From positions 1 to 44,315 of IMG/VR virus record IMGVR_UViG_3300010970_000156: 44,315 bases of DNA; one strand, written 5' to 3'. Position 1 is the first letter of the stretch, and every line of letters starts with the position of its first letter. This DNA comes from a virus. This document shows, piece by piece, positions 33,324 through 40,482 of the stretch. The notes under the pieces are model-generated. The model did not search any database. It saw only the letters and a program-made list of their open reading frames with translations, and had not been told where the DNA came from. Position numbers and translations under genes: made by a program.

Positions 33324-33792
33324 TTTCGTTGGTTATGTTGGGTGTTGCATCTATCACCTTACTTGCCTTTGCGTCCGTGTCAATGTCGAAAGCACGATTA
33401 AGTTCGTCCTGTGTAATCTTCAGTCGAGTCTCGATACGAACAGTCGGAGCGTCAGCCAAGTCTCTCACCTTGTCGATGGCGATAGCGATAGCCATAGGCA
33501 GTTGCCCGATAGGGATGCTTTCGACGTTCTCCGATAGTCTGACCGCCCCCTTGGAAACAAAGTCTCCCAGAAGCCCTGCGACCTCTCGCTTCCAAGAGCC
33601 GAGTTCCAACTTCCCATCGCCCTCCATTTGTTGTCTTACAGATACAATTGTTGACTTTCTCACACTTACTATCTTTGCAGTCTCTTCACAACTCTTCCCA
33701 TCCAGGATTAACTTCTCTGCAATCTTTCTTACCGGTGCCGGAAGATTCTTAGTAGGGTCATTAAGTGATTCGTTATTTGCTTGATATTCCAT
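33304..33792 (-). CDS. Helix-turn-helix protein heading the leftward operon
   Basis: The 162-aa product has a likely helix-turn-helix at about residues 24-53 (LILDGKSCEETAKIVSVRKS then a recognition-like helix), a middle helical segment with QLPMAIAIAIDKVRDL and a polar tail. It is the first gene of the accessory operon, only 23 bp from the divergent resolvase gene. Regulator of the divergent promoters is the main option. A small terminase subunit is another, since such proteins also start with an HTH and none adjoins terL. Confidence 0.55.
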   Translation of the reverse strand: MEYQANNESLNDPTKNLPAPVRKIAEKLILDGKSCEETAKIVSVRKSTIVSVRQQMEGDGKLELGSWKREVAGLLGDFVSKGAVRLSENVESIPIGQLPMAIAIAIDKVRDLADAPTVRIETRLKITQDELNRAFDIDTDAKASKVIDATPNITNENEPKQQ

Positions 33793-33815
33793 GATACTTG
33801 TTTTAGTAGGACACT
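33793..33815. promoter_or_regulatory. Divergent gene junction
   Basis: Only 23 bp separate the start codons of the leftward accessory and rightward replication operons. Back-to-back promoters must therefore lie partly inside coding sequence. I could not pick convincing -35/-10 elements. The site marks the transcription divide of the early region. Confidence 0.45.
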
Positions 33816-34247
33816 ATGAGCGAAATACTAATGGATGTCAATATGATTCCAACGAAGGCCACGCACCAGTCTTCGCTAAGAATAATGAAAAGCAAATCTG
33901 GAAGAATGTTTGTTGGTAAGTTTGCCAAGAGTAGCATTAATGCTTGGATTAAGGAATTCGAGTTGCACATCTTAAAGCATAAACCTACTAATCCATGGGA
34001 TGGTCCGGTGTCTGTATATATTGAATTCAGATTTCCCTGGAATAAGTCAGCGCCCAAAAAATATCTCAATAGAGAAGAGTGGAAGACCACCCGCCCGGAC
34101 CTAGACAACATGGAGAAGGTAATCCTTGATTCACTTACTAGAACTGGATTCATAGTAGATGACTCAATTATCTGTTACAAAACCACGTCCAAAAAGCATT
34201 CAAATAACCCAGGAATCACGATAAAATTAACTCAGATTCCCGCTTGA
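33816..34247 (+). CDS. rusA: RusA-like Holliday junction resolvase
   Basis: The 143-aa product matches RusA in length and in the signature RPDLDNMEKVILDSL (residues 93-107, with Asp95, Asp97 and Asn98) followed by GFIVDDS (111-117), which supply the metal-binding acids. It would cut four-way DNA junctions during recombination and concatemer processing. It opens the rightward replication/recombination operon. Confidence 0.88.
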   Translation: MSEILMDVNMIPTKATHQSSLRIMKSKSGRMFVGKFAKSSINAWIKEFELHILKHKPTNPWDGPVSVYIEFRFPWNKSAPKKYLNREEWKTTRPDLDNMEKVILDSLTRTGFIVDDSIICYKTTSKKHSNNPGITIKLTQIPA

Positions 34248-34291
34248 CCCCGTGATTTAAATATGGATACTGCGTGCTCATCCCTACGCAT

Positions 34292-35104
34292 ATGAGCACT
34301 CCCAACGGCAAGATTATCAACGGCATTTCTTCTGAGGAATATGATTCTTGGACTGGCATTAACGCCTCGTCTTTGAAGAAATTCCTTATCAGCCCCCTCC
34401 ACTACAAGGACTGGCTGGACAAGAAGGATAACGAGCCTACCAGCGACGCTTTCCGTCTCGGAACTGCGATGCATATGCTTATCCTTGAACCTCATCTTTT
34501 CGATGAGTCTTTCAAGATTGCACCCGATGTTGACCGCCGAACTGTTGGTGGTCGTATGGCTTGGCGTGAGTTCGAATCGCAACTGAATGCCGAACAGGAC
34601 AATTACGTTGATACCAAGGAAATGAATATGCTTGGTGCCATGTCCAAGAGCGTTGCAAAGAACTCTCTGTGGAAGGCTCTCAATTCCGAGGGCGATAAGA
34701 TTGTCAAGGAAGCAGGATTCGAGTGTGAGTATATGGGCATCAAGATTAAGGGTCGCCTTGATTTCTTCAATAAGACGCAGAACATCATTGTGGACTGGAA
34801 GACTATCAACGACACCCCCACCAAGCGAACTGTTAAATCTGAAGTTTACTCCAAGGGCTACGATGTGCAGAACTTCCTTTACCAGAAGGGTGTTGAAATC
34901 GTTACCGGAGTTAAGCCCAAGTTCTACTTTGCTTTTGTTGAAAAGAAAGCCCCTCATGCTATTGGATTCTACGAACTACCGGAATGGCGAATCAATGAAG
35001 TGAAAGAAATGGTAGATATCGAGTTGGTCCGCATGGAGAATGCAAAGAAAACCAATATCTATGCTGGACTCCCCAGCGAGATTTGTCCTATGATGCTTGA
35101 ATGA
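34292..35104 (+). CDS. RecE/Exo8-type 5'-3' exonuclease (PD-(D/E)XK)
   Basis: Counting from the ATG at 34292 (270 aa), the fold marks are visible: LKKFLISPLHY near 29-38, RLGTAMHMLILE at 55-66 with His61, GRLDFF at 154-159 with Asp157, IVDWKT at 166-171 with Asp168 and Lys170, and YDVQNFLY at 190-197. This matches the exonuclease VIII C-terminal domain, which makes 3' overhangs for an annealing protein; an ERF annealer lies three genes downstream. An earlier start at 34274 is possible. Its stop overlaps the initiator start as ATGA. Confidence 0.85.
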   Translation: MSTPNGKIINGISSEEYDSWTGINASSLKKFLISPLHYKDWLDKKDNEPTSDAFRLGTAMHMLILEPHLFDESFKIAPDVDRRTVGGRMAWREFESQLNAEQDNYVDTKEMNMLGAMSKSVAKNSLWKALNSEGDKIVKEAGFECEYMGIKIKGRLDFFNKTQNIIVDWKTINDTPTKRTVKSEVYSKGYDVQNFLYQKGVEIVTGVKPKFYFAFVEKKAPHAIGFYELPEWRINEVKEMVDIELVRMENAKKTNIYAGLPSEICPMMLE

Positions 35105-35787
35105 GCGACAAACAATCAATGTTTTCTGGGGTATTCATTCCTCGTGAAGTCTTGCTGGACGCAGATATTACTGCGTCTGGCAAGATTATCTTCGCCATCA
35201 TCCAGTCTCTTGACAACGAGAAGGGATGCTTTGCGAGCAATGAGTATATCGGCAAGATGCTCGGACTGTCGGAATCGTCAGTTCGTGCAAGCATCGGGGA
35301 CTTGATTAAGAAGAATTACATCAGCCGTGTGGTCAACGAATGTGGCCTACGCACCATTCGCACCTGTTCCACGGCATCCTTCTTACCCCCCCAGCAGATT
35401 TCTGGCACCCCCCGCCAGATTTCTATCGCCCCCCCGCCAGAAAACAATCGCCCCCCCGCCGGAAAACTGGCACCATATAGTAATAAAGATAATAATAAGG
35501 ATATAAAGACATTGATGTTGCCTCCTCTACCTCATTCTGACTCATTCCATAAGGTCTGGGACGATTGGGTGGAGTATCGCAAAGAACGCAAGAAACCCCT
35601 CACTCCAACAACAATCAAACAACAACTAGAATTCCTCTCCAACCAAAACGAACATGACGCAACCCAATCAATTATTCTCAGCATCCGCAACGGATGGCTT
35701 GGTATCTTCCCTGTTGGCGGGACTACCAGCAAGCAAATCAAGTATCAGCCCAAGCCCCTCACAGCCGAAGACCACAATGCGTTCTAA
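35101..35787 (+). CDS. Lambda O-like replication initiator with an internal origin
   Basis: The 228-aa product has an N-terminal winged helix-turn-helix (about 10-80: FIPREVLLDADITASGKI, then NEYIGKMLGLSESSVRASI), a Pro/Gln/Asn linker (about 95-130) and a C-terminal helical domain (147-205, with WDDWVEYRKER and SIRNGWLGIF) like the helicase-loader-binding part of phage initiators. The linker is encoded by four iteron repeats followed by an AT-rich tract, the same design as lambda O, whose gene contains the origin. The next gene is a DnaC-like loader. It would bind the iterons and recruit the loader with host DnaB. Confidence 0.8.
   Translation: MSDKQSMFSGVFIPREVLLDADITASGKIIFAIIQSLDNEKGCFASNEYIGKMLGLSESSVRASIGDLIKKNYISRVVNECGLRTIRTCSTASFLPPQQISGTPRQISIAPPPENNRPPAGKLAPYSNKDNNKDIKTLMLPPLPHSDSFHKVWDDWVEYRKERKKPLTPTTIKQQLEFLSNQNEHDATQSIILSIRNGWLGIFPVGGTTSKQIKYQPKPLTAEDHNAF
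35386..35520 (+). repeat. Intragenic replication origin: iterons plus AT-rich tract
   Basis: Four 14-bp cores preceded by C runs lie at 35393-35406 (variant), 35414-35427, 35436-35449 and 35458-35471. The last is GCCGGAAAACTGGC; the spacing is 21-22 bp. Immediately to the right is ACCATATAGTAATAAAG and about 45 bases of A/T-rich sequence without GC runs, fitting a DNA unwinding element. All of this lies inside the initiator gene. A related array sits at 24970-25069 in the opposite orientation. Confidence 0.8.
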
Positions 35788-36460
35788 TAAGTGTGAATGC
35801 GGTGGCAGTCGTATCCCTATGACTGACGGCTCCAAGATTATCTGGCCGGACTACTTCTGCTTCTTCTGCAAGGACAAGTATGAAATCAGCCGTGACGCAC
35901 GATACCGTGAACTCAACTGGGCTATTGAACCTATTGGTATGCCAGTAGTGTTCCAAGAGACAGTCATTGAACAGATTCCCTGCCCCAAGATGCGTGACGT
36001 CGCATCAAACTGGAATTCCTGGGGTAATCGTTCTCTGTTACTTCATGGAACCACCCGACTTGGTAAGTCCCGAGCCGCATACGAAGTAGCACGTCGCTAC
36101 TGGAAGTCTCAATACAAGAAGCAACAGTTCATCACGATGCGTAAGTTCGAACAGAACATCGAGGAAGGCTTCTCCAAGTTTAACCACAACCAACTGGTTT
36201 CCGGTATGATTAACGTCCCATTCCTGTTCATTGACGACTTGGGCAAGGAAAAGATGACTGCCCGAATCGCTTGCGACCTGTTTGCCGTCATTGACGAGCG
36301 AACCATTAATCACCGCCCTACTGTCATTACGACTAACTTTACATCCGCTGGACTGTTGAGCCGTTTCGATGATGTGGAACTAGGCAAGGCTCTAATGGGT
36401 CGCTTCAAGGACTTCTTTGACCTCGTAGGTGCCACGAAGAAAGATGAAAATATCTCTTGA
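35777..36460 (+). CDS. DnaC-like helicase loader ATPase
   Basis: The ATG at 35777 overlaps the initiator stop and gives 227 aa; a longer frame from 35654 would run inside the initiator gene. Cys6, Cys8, Cys28 and Cys31 form a zinc-binding N-terminus. The AAA+ core has Walker A GTTRLGKS (91-98), Walker B FLFIDDL (149-155) and sensor-like TTN (185-187). DnaC/IstB-type loaders open the host DnaB ring on single strands. Together with the initiator it forms an O/P-like pair; no phage helicase gene is present. Confidence 0.85.
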   Translation: MRSNKCECGGSRIPMTDGSKIIWPDYFCFFCKDKYEISRDARYRELNWAIEPIGMPVVFQETVIEQIPCPKMRDVASNWNSWGNRSLLLHGTTRLGKSRAAYEVARRYWKSQYKKQQFITMRKFEQNIEEGFSKFNHNQLVSGMINVPFLFIDDLGKEKMTARIACDLFAVIDERTINHRPTVITTNFTSAGLLSRFDDVELGKALMGRFKDFFDLVGATKKDENIS

Positions 36461-36464
36461 CCCT

Positions 36465-37295
36465 ATGAACAATTTCAGCATACATACCTACTCACCCATC
36501 CATAACATGACCCAAGATAATCCTACAAACGACTACTACGACACCGCACTCGCTGAACGCACTCGCCAGCACATCGCCTTGCAGAAGGCACTTGTGTCGG
36601 CTATTGCTGAAACGACTGATGTTCACGCAGACAGCAACAATCCGTTCCACAAGAGCAAGTATGCTTCCCTCAATGCACACCTTGCGTTGATTAAGCCTAT
36701 CTTCGCCAAGCATGGTCTTGCGGTTCTTCAGTTTCCCATCGGTTCTGAAAACTCCGTAGGCATCAATACCGTTATCATTCACAATGAAGGCGGTCGCATT
36801 GAAGAGTCTGCATACATTCCGTGTCCCGCTGGAATTGATGGGCAGAAGGCTGGCTCCATCTTCTCCTATCTTCGTCGTTACGCTCTGGCTGCTGTTGCCG
36901 GTGTTGCTACTGAAGATGATGATGCCAATGTAGCCACATTTCCCACCACCAATACTAGTTCCCCTAAGCCACAGTATAGCAATGCTGTATCCAATGCCCC
37001 CGCAGGTAAGTTCATCGCTAATCCGTCTGCGTCTAAGTTAGCGACTGGAGAGGTTGACTTCTCCCTGCCTGTTCCGTTTGGCAAGGCAAAGGGCACGGCT
37101 CTTCAAGACCTCCCTCTTAATGACCTCAACTACTGGGCGAATACGTGGGAACCTAAGCCTTGGGAAAAGACCGGCAAGGTCGGCATCAAGGACTTGTCGC
37201 TTAAGTCGTCTGCACAGGCTCTGTGGGCCATGAAGAACAGCGAAAGCGGCAACTCCGTTGACGACGAACCTTCCGAAGACGCTATTCCGTTCTAA
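36465..37295 (+). CDS. erf: ERF-family single-strand annealing protein
   Basis: The product, 276 aa from the ATG at 36465, has the ERF core: NNPFHKSKYASLNAHLALIKPIFAKHG, then a strand-rich middle and AGSIFSYLRRYALAAVAGV, in that order, within about the first 160 residues. The C-terminal ~70 residues carry a second conserved-looking piece (LPVPFGKAKGTALQDLP and WEKTGK) and an acidic tail ending DAIPF, like tails of SSB-contact proteins. It would anneal single strands made by the exonuclease. Start choice is uncertain: ATGs at 36444 and 36507 are alternatives and none has a Shine-Dalgarno. Confidence 0.85.
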   Translation: MNNFSIHTYSPIHNMTQDNPTNDYYDTALAERTRQHIALQKALVSAIAETTDVHADSNNPFHKSKYASLNAHLALIKPIFAKHGLAVLQFPIGSENSVGINTVIIHNEGGRIEESAYIPCPAGIDGQKAGSIFSYLRRYALAAVAGVATEDDDANVATFPTTNTSSPKPQYSNAVSNAPAGKFIANPSASKLATGEVDFSLPVPFGKAKGTALQDLPLNDLNYWANTWEPKPWEKTGKVGIKDLSLKSSAQALWAMKNSESGNSVDDEPSEDAIPF

Positions 37296-37310
37296 CAAAT
37301 AATTGATACA

Positions 37311-37380
37311 GCCCCGTAGTTCAACGGATAGAACACCCGCCTTCTAAGCGGGTTATCTTGGTTCGATTCCAAGCGGGGCT
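37311..37380 (+). tRNA. tRNA-Arg(TCT)
   Basis: Acceptor GCCCCGT/GCGGGGC, anticodon stem CCCGC/GCGGG and loop CTTCTAA give anticodon TCT (reads AGA). The T arm has TTGGTTCGATTCCAA. It lies 15 bases after the ERF gene in the rightward operon. CCA is not encoded. Confidence 0.92.
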
Positions 37381-37398
37381 AGTTTCAAAACAAACAAA

Positions 37399-37605
37399 AT
37401 GACCAAACGAAACTGCAAGCACATTGAAAAATTCAATCCTCGTATATTCGGCCCATATATGTCAGTCCAATACGCTGATGGTGATATTAAAGATTTCATC
37501 GGATATACCTGTGAGTATTGTCCTAAATGCGGTCAACGTATCCATCCTGACCTAACCAAGCACGCAAAAGATTTCAACGACAATGACGAAGAAGCAACAG
37601 AATAA
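37399..37605 (+). CDS. Small zinc-ribbon protein
   Basis: The 68-aa product has Cys6 and His8 near the start and a CEYCPKCG cluster (Cys38, Cys41, Cys44), suggesting a single zinc ribbon, and an acidic C-terminus. It starts after the leader AAAACAAACAAA without Shine-Dalgarno. The partner or nucleic-acid target is unknown. Confidence 0.65.
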   Translation: MTKRNCKHIEKFNPRIFGPYMSVQYADGDIKDFIGYTCEYCPKCGQRIHPDLTKHAKDFNDNDEEATE

Positions 37606-37792
37606 CTCGATTCGTGCGGCAGCACTATTGCTGTCAATGCCGGTCGAGAAACTTGAAGAACTGCTTGACCTGCAGATGACACTATCTGTATGTCAAACGG
37701 AGAAGCGTCAGATAGCGGATATGTATAAGAAGTTGTTTGCTGATAATGCACTTCTTGAAATTGAAGTAGAGCAACTCCGAAAAGCACGATGA
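37583..37792 (+). CDS. Hypothetical 69-aa helical protein
   Basis: The 69-aa product is nearly all helix with heptad-like Leu/Val/Met and a Glu/Lys-rich C-terminus. Its start overlaps the zinc-ribbon gene by 23 nt and its stop overlaps the next start as ATGA, so it fits a real coupled gene. No motif was recognised. Confidence 0.6.
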   Translation: MTKKQQNNSIRAAALLLSMPVEKLEELLDLQMTLSVCQTEKRQIADMYKKLFADNALLEIEVEQLRKAR

Positions 37793-38046
37793 AAAAGAAG
37801 GACGAACAGCATTGGACTCACCTTCAGTTGCTTGAGCAGACCATCATCGAACTCAGAAATGAGAACGATAAACTGTCTGACGACAGAAAGAACCTTAAGG
37901 GTTTCTGTATGGCATTCGCATTCATACTGCCGGAACCTATCAAGGATGTTCATGACTCCGTGACCAACAGCGAACTGTATCGAGTCCAGTATAAGATGGC
38001 CAAGAAGCAATGGATTGACTGGTTCAACAAGAATCAAACTCCATGA
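37789..38046 (+). CDS. Hypothetical 85-aa coiled-coil protein
   Basis: The first ~40 residues form a charged coiled coil with Leu, Glu and Lys; the rest is amphipathic with MAFAFILPEP near the middle and KKQWIDWFNK near the end. It is coupled by ATGA overlaps to both neighbours. The function is unknown. Confidence 0.6.
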   Translation: MKKKDEQHWTHLQLLEQTIIELRNENDKLSDDRKNLKGFCMAFAFILPEPIKDVHDSVTNSELYRVQYKMAKKQWIDWFNKNQTP

Positions 38047-38663
38047 GAGTGTTGGTCGCTTGCGAGTTCTCTGGAACAGTTCGTGATGCGTTCACGAAAC
38101 AGGGGCATTATGCAATGTCTTGCGACCTTCTTCCGACTGAAAAGCCCGGAGAGCATTACGTTGGAAGCGTCTTTGATATCATTGACAGAGGGTGGGACTT
38201 GATGATATGCCATCCCCCTTGCACATATCTTACTATCAGCGGAAATCGCTGGTTCAAACCAGAGTATAAGGACAGATATCCAGACAGACCGCAGCAACGC
38301 CAGGATGCCATCGCGTTTGCCGTTAACCTTTTTAACTCTAACATTGATAAGGTGTGTATGGAGAACCCAGCGGGTGTCCTTACCACACAGTTCAGACCCC
38401 CGAATCAATACATACAGCCATACCAATTCGGTGAACCTCATGCTAAAAGAACCGGACTTTGGCTAAAGAATTTACCTTTACTTGTCCCAACTAACATAGT
38501 AAAACCAGAATACTATGTATATAAAGACGGCACAAAAGACCCAATGTGGCATTACCAATCCTTCCGTTTTAACAAAGACGAACGTGCTAAAATGCGTTCT
38601 CGAACATTTCAAGGCATAGCAGACGCTATGGCTGAACAATGGGGCAAACAGATTTTACTATGA
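38043..38663 (+). CDS. DNA cytosine methyltransferase-like protein
   Basis: The 206-aa product opens with MRVLVACEFSG, a Rossmann-type SAM-binding start, then has HPPC at 57-60 followed by TYLTISG, comparable to the catalytic Pro-Cys motif of C5-cytosine methyltransferases, and MENPAG at 106-111. It is shorter than classical enzymes and lacks an obvious target-recognition domain. Related short proteins are frequent in phages. It could methylate phage DNA against host restriction, but base and sequence specificity are not readable. The gene overlaps its neighbours as ATGA. Confidence 0.7.
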   Translation: MRVLVACEFSGTVRDAFTKQGHYAMSCDLLPTEKPGEHYVGSVFDIIDRGWDLMICHPPCTYLTISGNRWFKPEYKDRYPDRPQQRQDAIAFAVNLFNSNIDKVCMENPAGVLTTQFRPPNQYIQPYQFGEPHAKRTGLWLKNLPLLVPTNIVKPEYYVYKDGTKDPMWHYQSFRFNKDERAKMRSRTFQGIADAMAEQWGKQILL

Positions 38664-39430
38664 AAAAATACCAGACATTTCTTTGTGTAGGAGATAACCA
38701 CGGTGATATGTGCGACCCTGTTGCATTCGGAGGCCTTAAAGAGTTCATCAAGGACTTCAAGCCCCAGCATCGCATTCATCTTGGAGATTGCTTCGACTTC
38801 CGTTCTATCCGACGAGGAGTCTCTAACTCGGATAACGAATCACATGAGTCATTGATAGATGACGTCGAGTGTGGTTTTGAATTCATCGAGGCAATGAAGC
38901 CTACCGCATTCCTGTATGGAAACCATGAGGACCGCCTTCACCAGATGATGGTTGGAAGCAGCAGCGGTGTCATTCGAGACTATGCGTTCGAACTTGATAA
39001 TAAGATTAAGTCAACCCTCCGTCAGAACAAGTGTAAGACTATCCTTCCCTACCATGCCGACAAGGGCGTGTATCGACTTGGGCCTATTACTGCCGTGCAT
39101 GGCTACACCTGCGGAACCCGAGCAGTCCAAGAACACGCAGTCCACTACGGAGAGGTTGGAGGTGCCGTAATCATGGGTCATATCCACAGCATCCAGCAGT
39201 CTAATGCAAAGCGTCATGGCGGAGTTGTTGGATTCTCCGGCGGATGTATGTGCAAAAAGGGCGAAATGGACTACGCAAAGAACCGACTGGCCACATCTAT
39301 GTGGGGTCTTGGTTGGACTTATGGCGTAATTGAAGGCAAAGAATGGAAGGTCTGGCAGGCACATCGCTTCAACAATGGCTGGATTTGGACCAAGGATGTT
39401 CGCACTTGGACTCACAAAAATGGGGAATAA
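38660..39430 (+). CDS. Calcineurin-like metallophosphoesterase
   Basis: Counting from the ATG at 38660 (256 aa), the five metal-binding motifs are present: GDNHGD (11-16), LGDCFD (41-46), GNHED (87-91), VHG (146-148) and GHIH (173-176). The family cleaves phosphoester bonds in nucleotides, nucleic acids or proteins using two metals. Position between the methyltransferase and small HTH genes suggests a role on nucleic acid or nucleotide signals, but the substrate is unknown. Confidence 0.88.
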   Translation: MKKYQTFLCVGDNHGDMCDPVAFGGLKEFIKDFKPQHRIHLGDCFDFRSIRRGVSNSDNESHESLIDDVECGFEFIEAMKPTAFLYGNHEDRLHQMMVGSSSGVIRDYAFELDNKIKSTLRQNKCKTILPYHADKGVYRLGPITAVHGYTCGTRAVQEHAVHYGEVGGAVIMGHIHSIQQSNAKRHGGVVGFSGGCMCKKGEMDYAKNRLATSMWGLGWTYGVIEGKEWKVWQAHRFNNGWIWTKDVRTWTHKNGE

Positions 39431-39845
39431 TCACCCGACAGTTAAGTTTAATAATCATACCATTACTCAAGGACTTCTCATGCGTCTTGTTGCCGCAGAG
39501 AAGGAACTGATTCGTCTTAACGAGAAGGAGCGACTTAATATGGTAGATATGGCTATCGCCATGAACATATCAGAAGATACCTTAAAGCGATGGATTAAGA
39601 TACTTGGCATAAAACTTCTCCATAAGAAACCTTGGTCGAATGTCGATAAATCCAAATGGCATGAGATTATCCTTCCAATGACCAAGAAGGGTATGCTATA
39701 TAAGGACATCGCCAAAAAGGTTAACTCATCCACATCGGTAGTATATAACTGGTGCGTCAGAGAGGGGATTGACCGAAAAACAACTTGCCGTAACTGGCAT
39801 TCAAGACACAACAAACAAAATGAAAACACCAAACGCACTTCTTAA
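39420..39845 (+). CDS. Helix-turn-helix protein, 141 aa
   Basis: From the ATG at 39420 the product has two HTH-like units: VDMAIAMNISEDTLKRWIKILGI near 40-65 and KDIAKKVNSSTSVVYNWCVREGI near 95-120. The second resembles recombinase/resolvase DNA-binding folds, but no catalytic domain is present. A longer frame from 39330 runs inside the phosphoesterase gene. It may regulate transcription or bind packaging or recombination sites. Confidence 0.6.
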   Translation: MGNNHPTVKFNNHTITQGLLMRLVAAEKELIRLNEKERLNMVDMAIAMNISEDTLKRWIKILGIKLLHKKPWSNVDKSKWHEIILPMTKKGMLYKDIAKKVNSSTSVVYNWCVREGIDRKTTCRNWHSRHNKQNENTKRTS

Positions 39846-40068
39846 ACTTCTCATCTGGGAACTTCAGCAAAAGAGCATAGACGAAATCCCGAAGGGTTTC
39901 TTCTCTACGCAGGAATGTGCCAAGGAGATGAATCGTTCCCTGTGGATTGTTCGTAAGAAACTGCGAGCACTAGCCAAGGAGGGCAAGTTGGAGCGTAAGT
40001 TGTTCCGTGTTAAGTCTGAAAGCGGTTCCATCATCAGCATCCCTTACTACAAGAAAATCAAGAACTAA
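39820..40068 (+). CDS. Small winged helix-like protein, 82 aa
   Basis: The ATG at 39820 follows ACACAACAAACAAA and overlaps the previous gene by 26 nt. The 82-aa product looks like a winged helix-turn-helix: FSTQECAKEMNRSLWIVRKKLRALAKEG, then a beta wing with KLFRVKSESGSIISIPYY. A DNA-binding regulator is likely, with unknown target. Confidence 0.6.
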   Translation: MKTPNALLKLLIWELQQKSIDEIPKGFFSTQECAKEMNRSLWIVRKKLRALAKEGKLERKLFRVKSESGSIISIPYYKKIKN

Positions 40069-40382
40069 TGGCCTCGCTCATCGAAGTCTATCGTCTAGCC
40101 ATCATCGAGAATCTTACGGCACGTGATGCCGGAAACAAGTATGGCGTTAGTTGTCGTTCGTTAGCCAAGATGAAGACACGACATAACCTTCCGTCGCTTC
40201 GCTCGGAGTTGACCAAGAAGATAGACGGACAACTATCCCGCCTTAACGATACCCAGTTAAAGTCTTACTGGGAGGCTCTCCAACTTCCGAAGAACGCCAA
40301 CACCAGTAAGACCGAGAAAGAACTAGTCCGACTCGAACTGATAAAACGCTCCCTGTCCGTTCGTGCAGGAGTAACGGATTAA
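40068..40382 (+). CDS. Helix-turn-helix protein, 104 aa
   Basis: The start overlaps the previous stop as TAATG. The 104-aa product has an HTH-like N-terminus (VYRLAIIENLTARDAGNKYGVSCRSLAKMK, about residues 7-36) and a helical C-terminus. It closes the rightward operon. Such proteins can be regulators or small terminase subunits; nothing here decides. Confidence 0.55.
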   Translation: MASLIEVYRLAIIENLTARDAGNKYGVSCRSLAKMKTRHNLPSLRSELTKKIDGQLSRLNDTQLKSYWEALQLPKNANTSKTEKELVRLELIKRSLSVRAGVTD

Positions 40383-40428
40383 AGGGGAGACTTCGGAAAG
40401 GTCAGCACCCAACGGATAACAACGAAAC

Positions 40429-40482
40429 ATGAGCAACAATCCTCTGCACGGCTGAACTATCTTCAGTTACTAGGTTGCTCAT
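40429..40482. terminator. Inverted repeat at the convergent operon junction
   Basis: ATGAGCAAC (40429-40437) and GTTGCTCAT (40474-40482) form a 9-bp outer stem; inside, CTGAA (40452) pairs with TTCAG (40462-40466) around CTATC. It lies where the rightward operon and the leftward late operon meet, partly inside the last codons of the lipoprotein gene. There is no strong T run on either side, so termination is inferred from position only. Confidence 0.4.

Noticed and set aside
34232-34957. 241-aa minus-strand open frame opposite the exonuclease gene
   Set aside because: The plus-strand gene has clear Exo8 motifs and coupled neighbours; the opposite frame is a shadow.
35654-35776. Longer start for the DnaC-like loader
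   Set aside because: The extra 41 residues lie inside the initiator gene and are Ser/Pro/Gln low-complexity; the ATG at 35777 gives the usual zinc-finger start and a short overlap.
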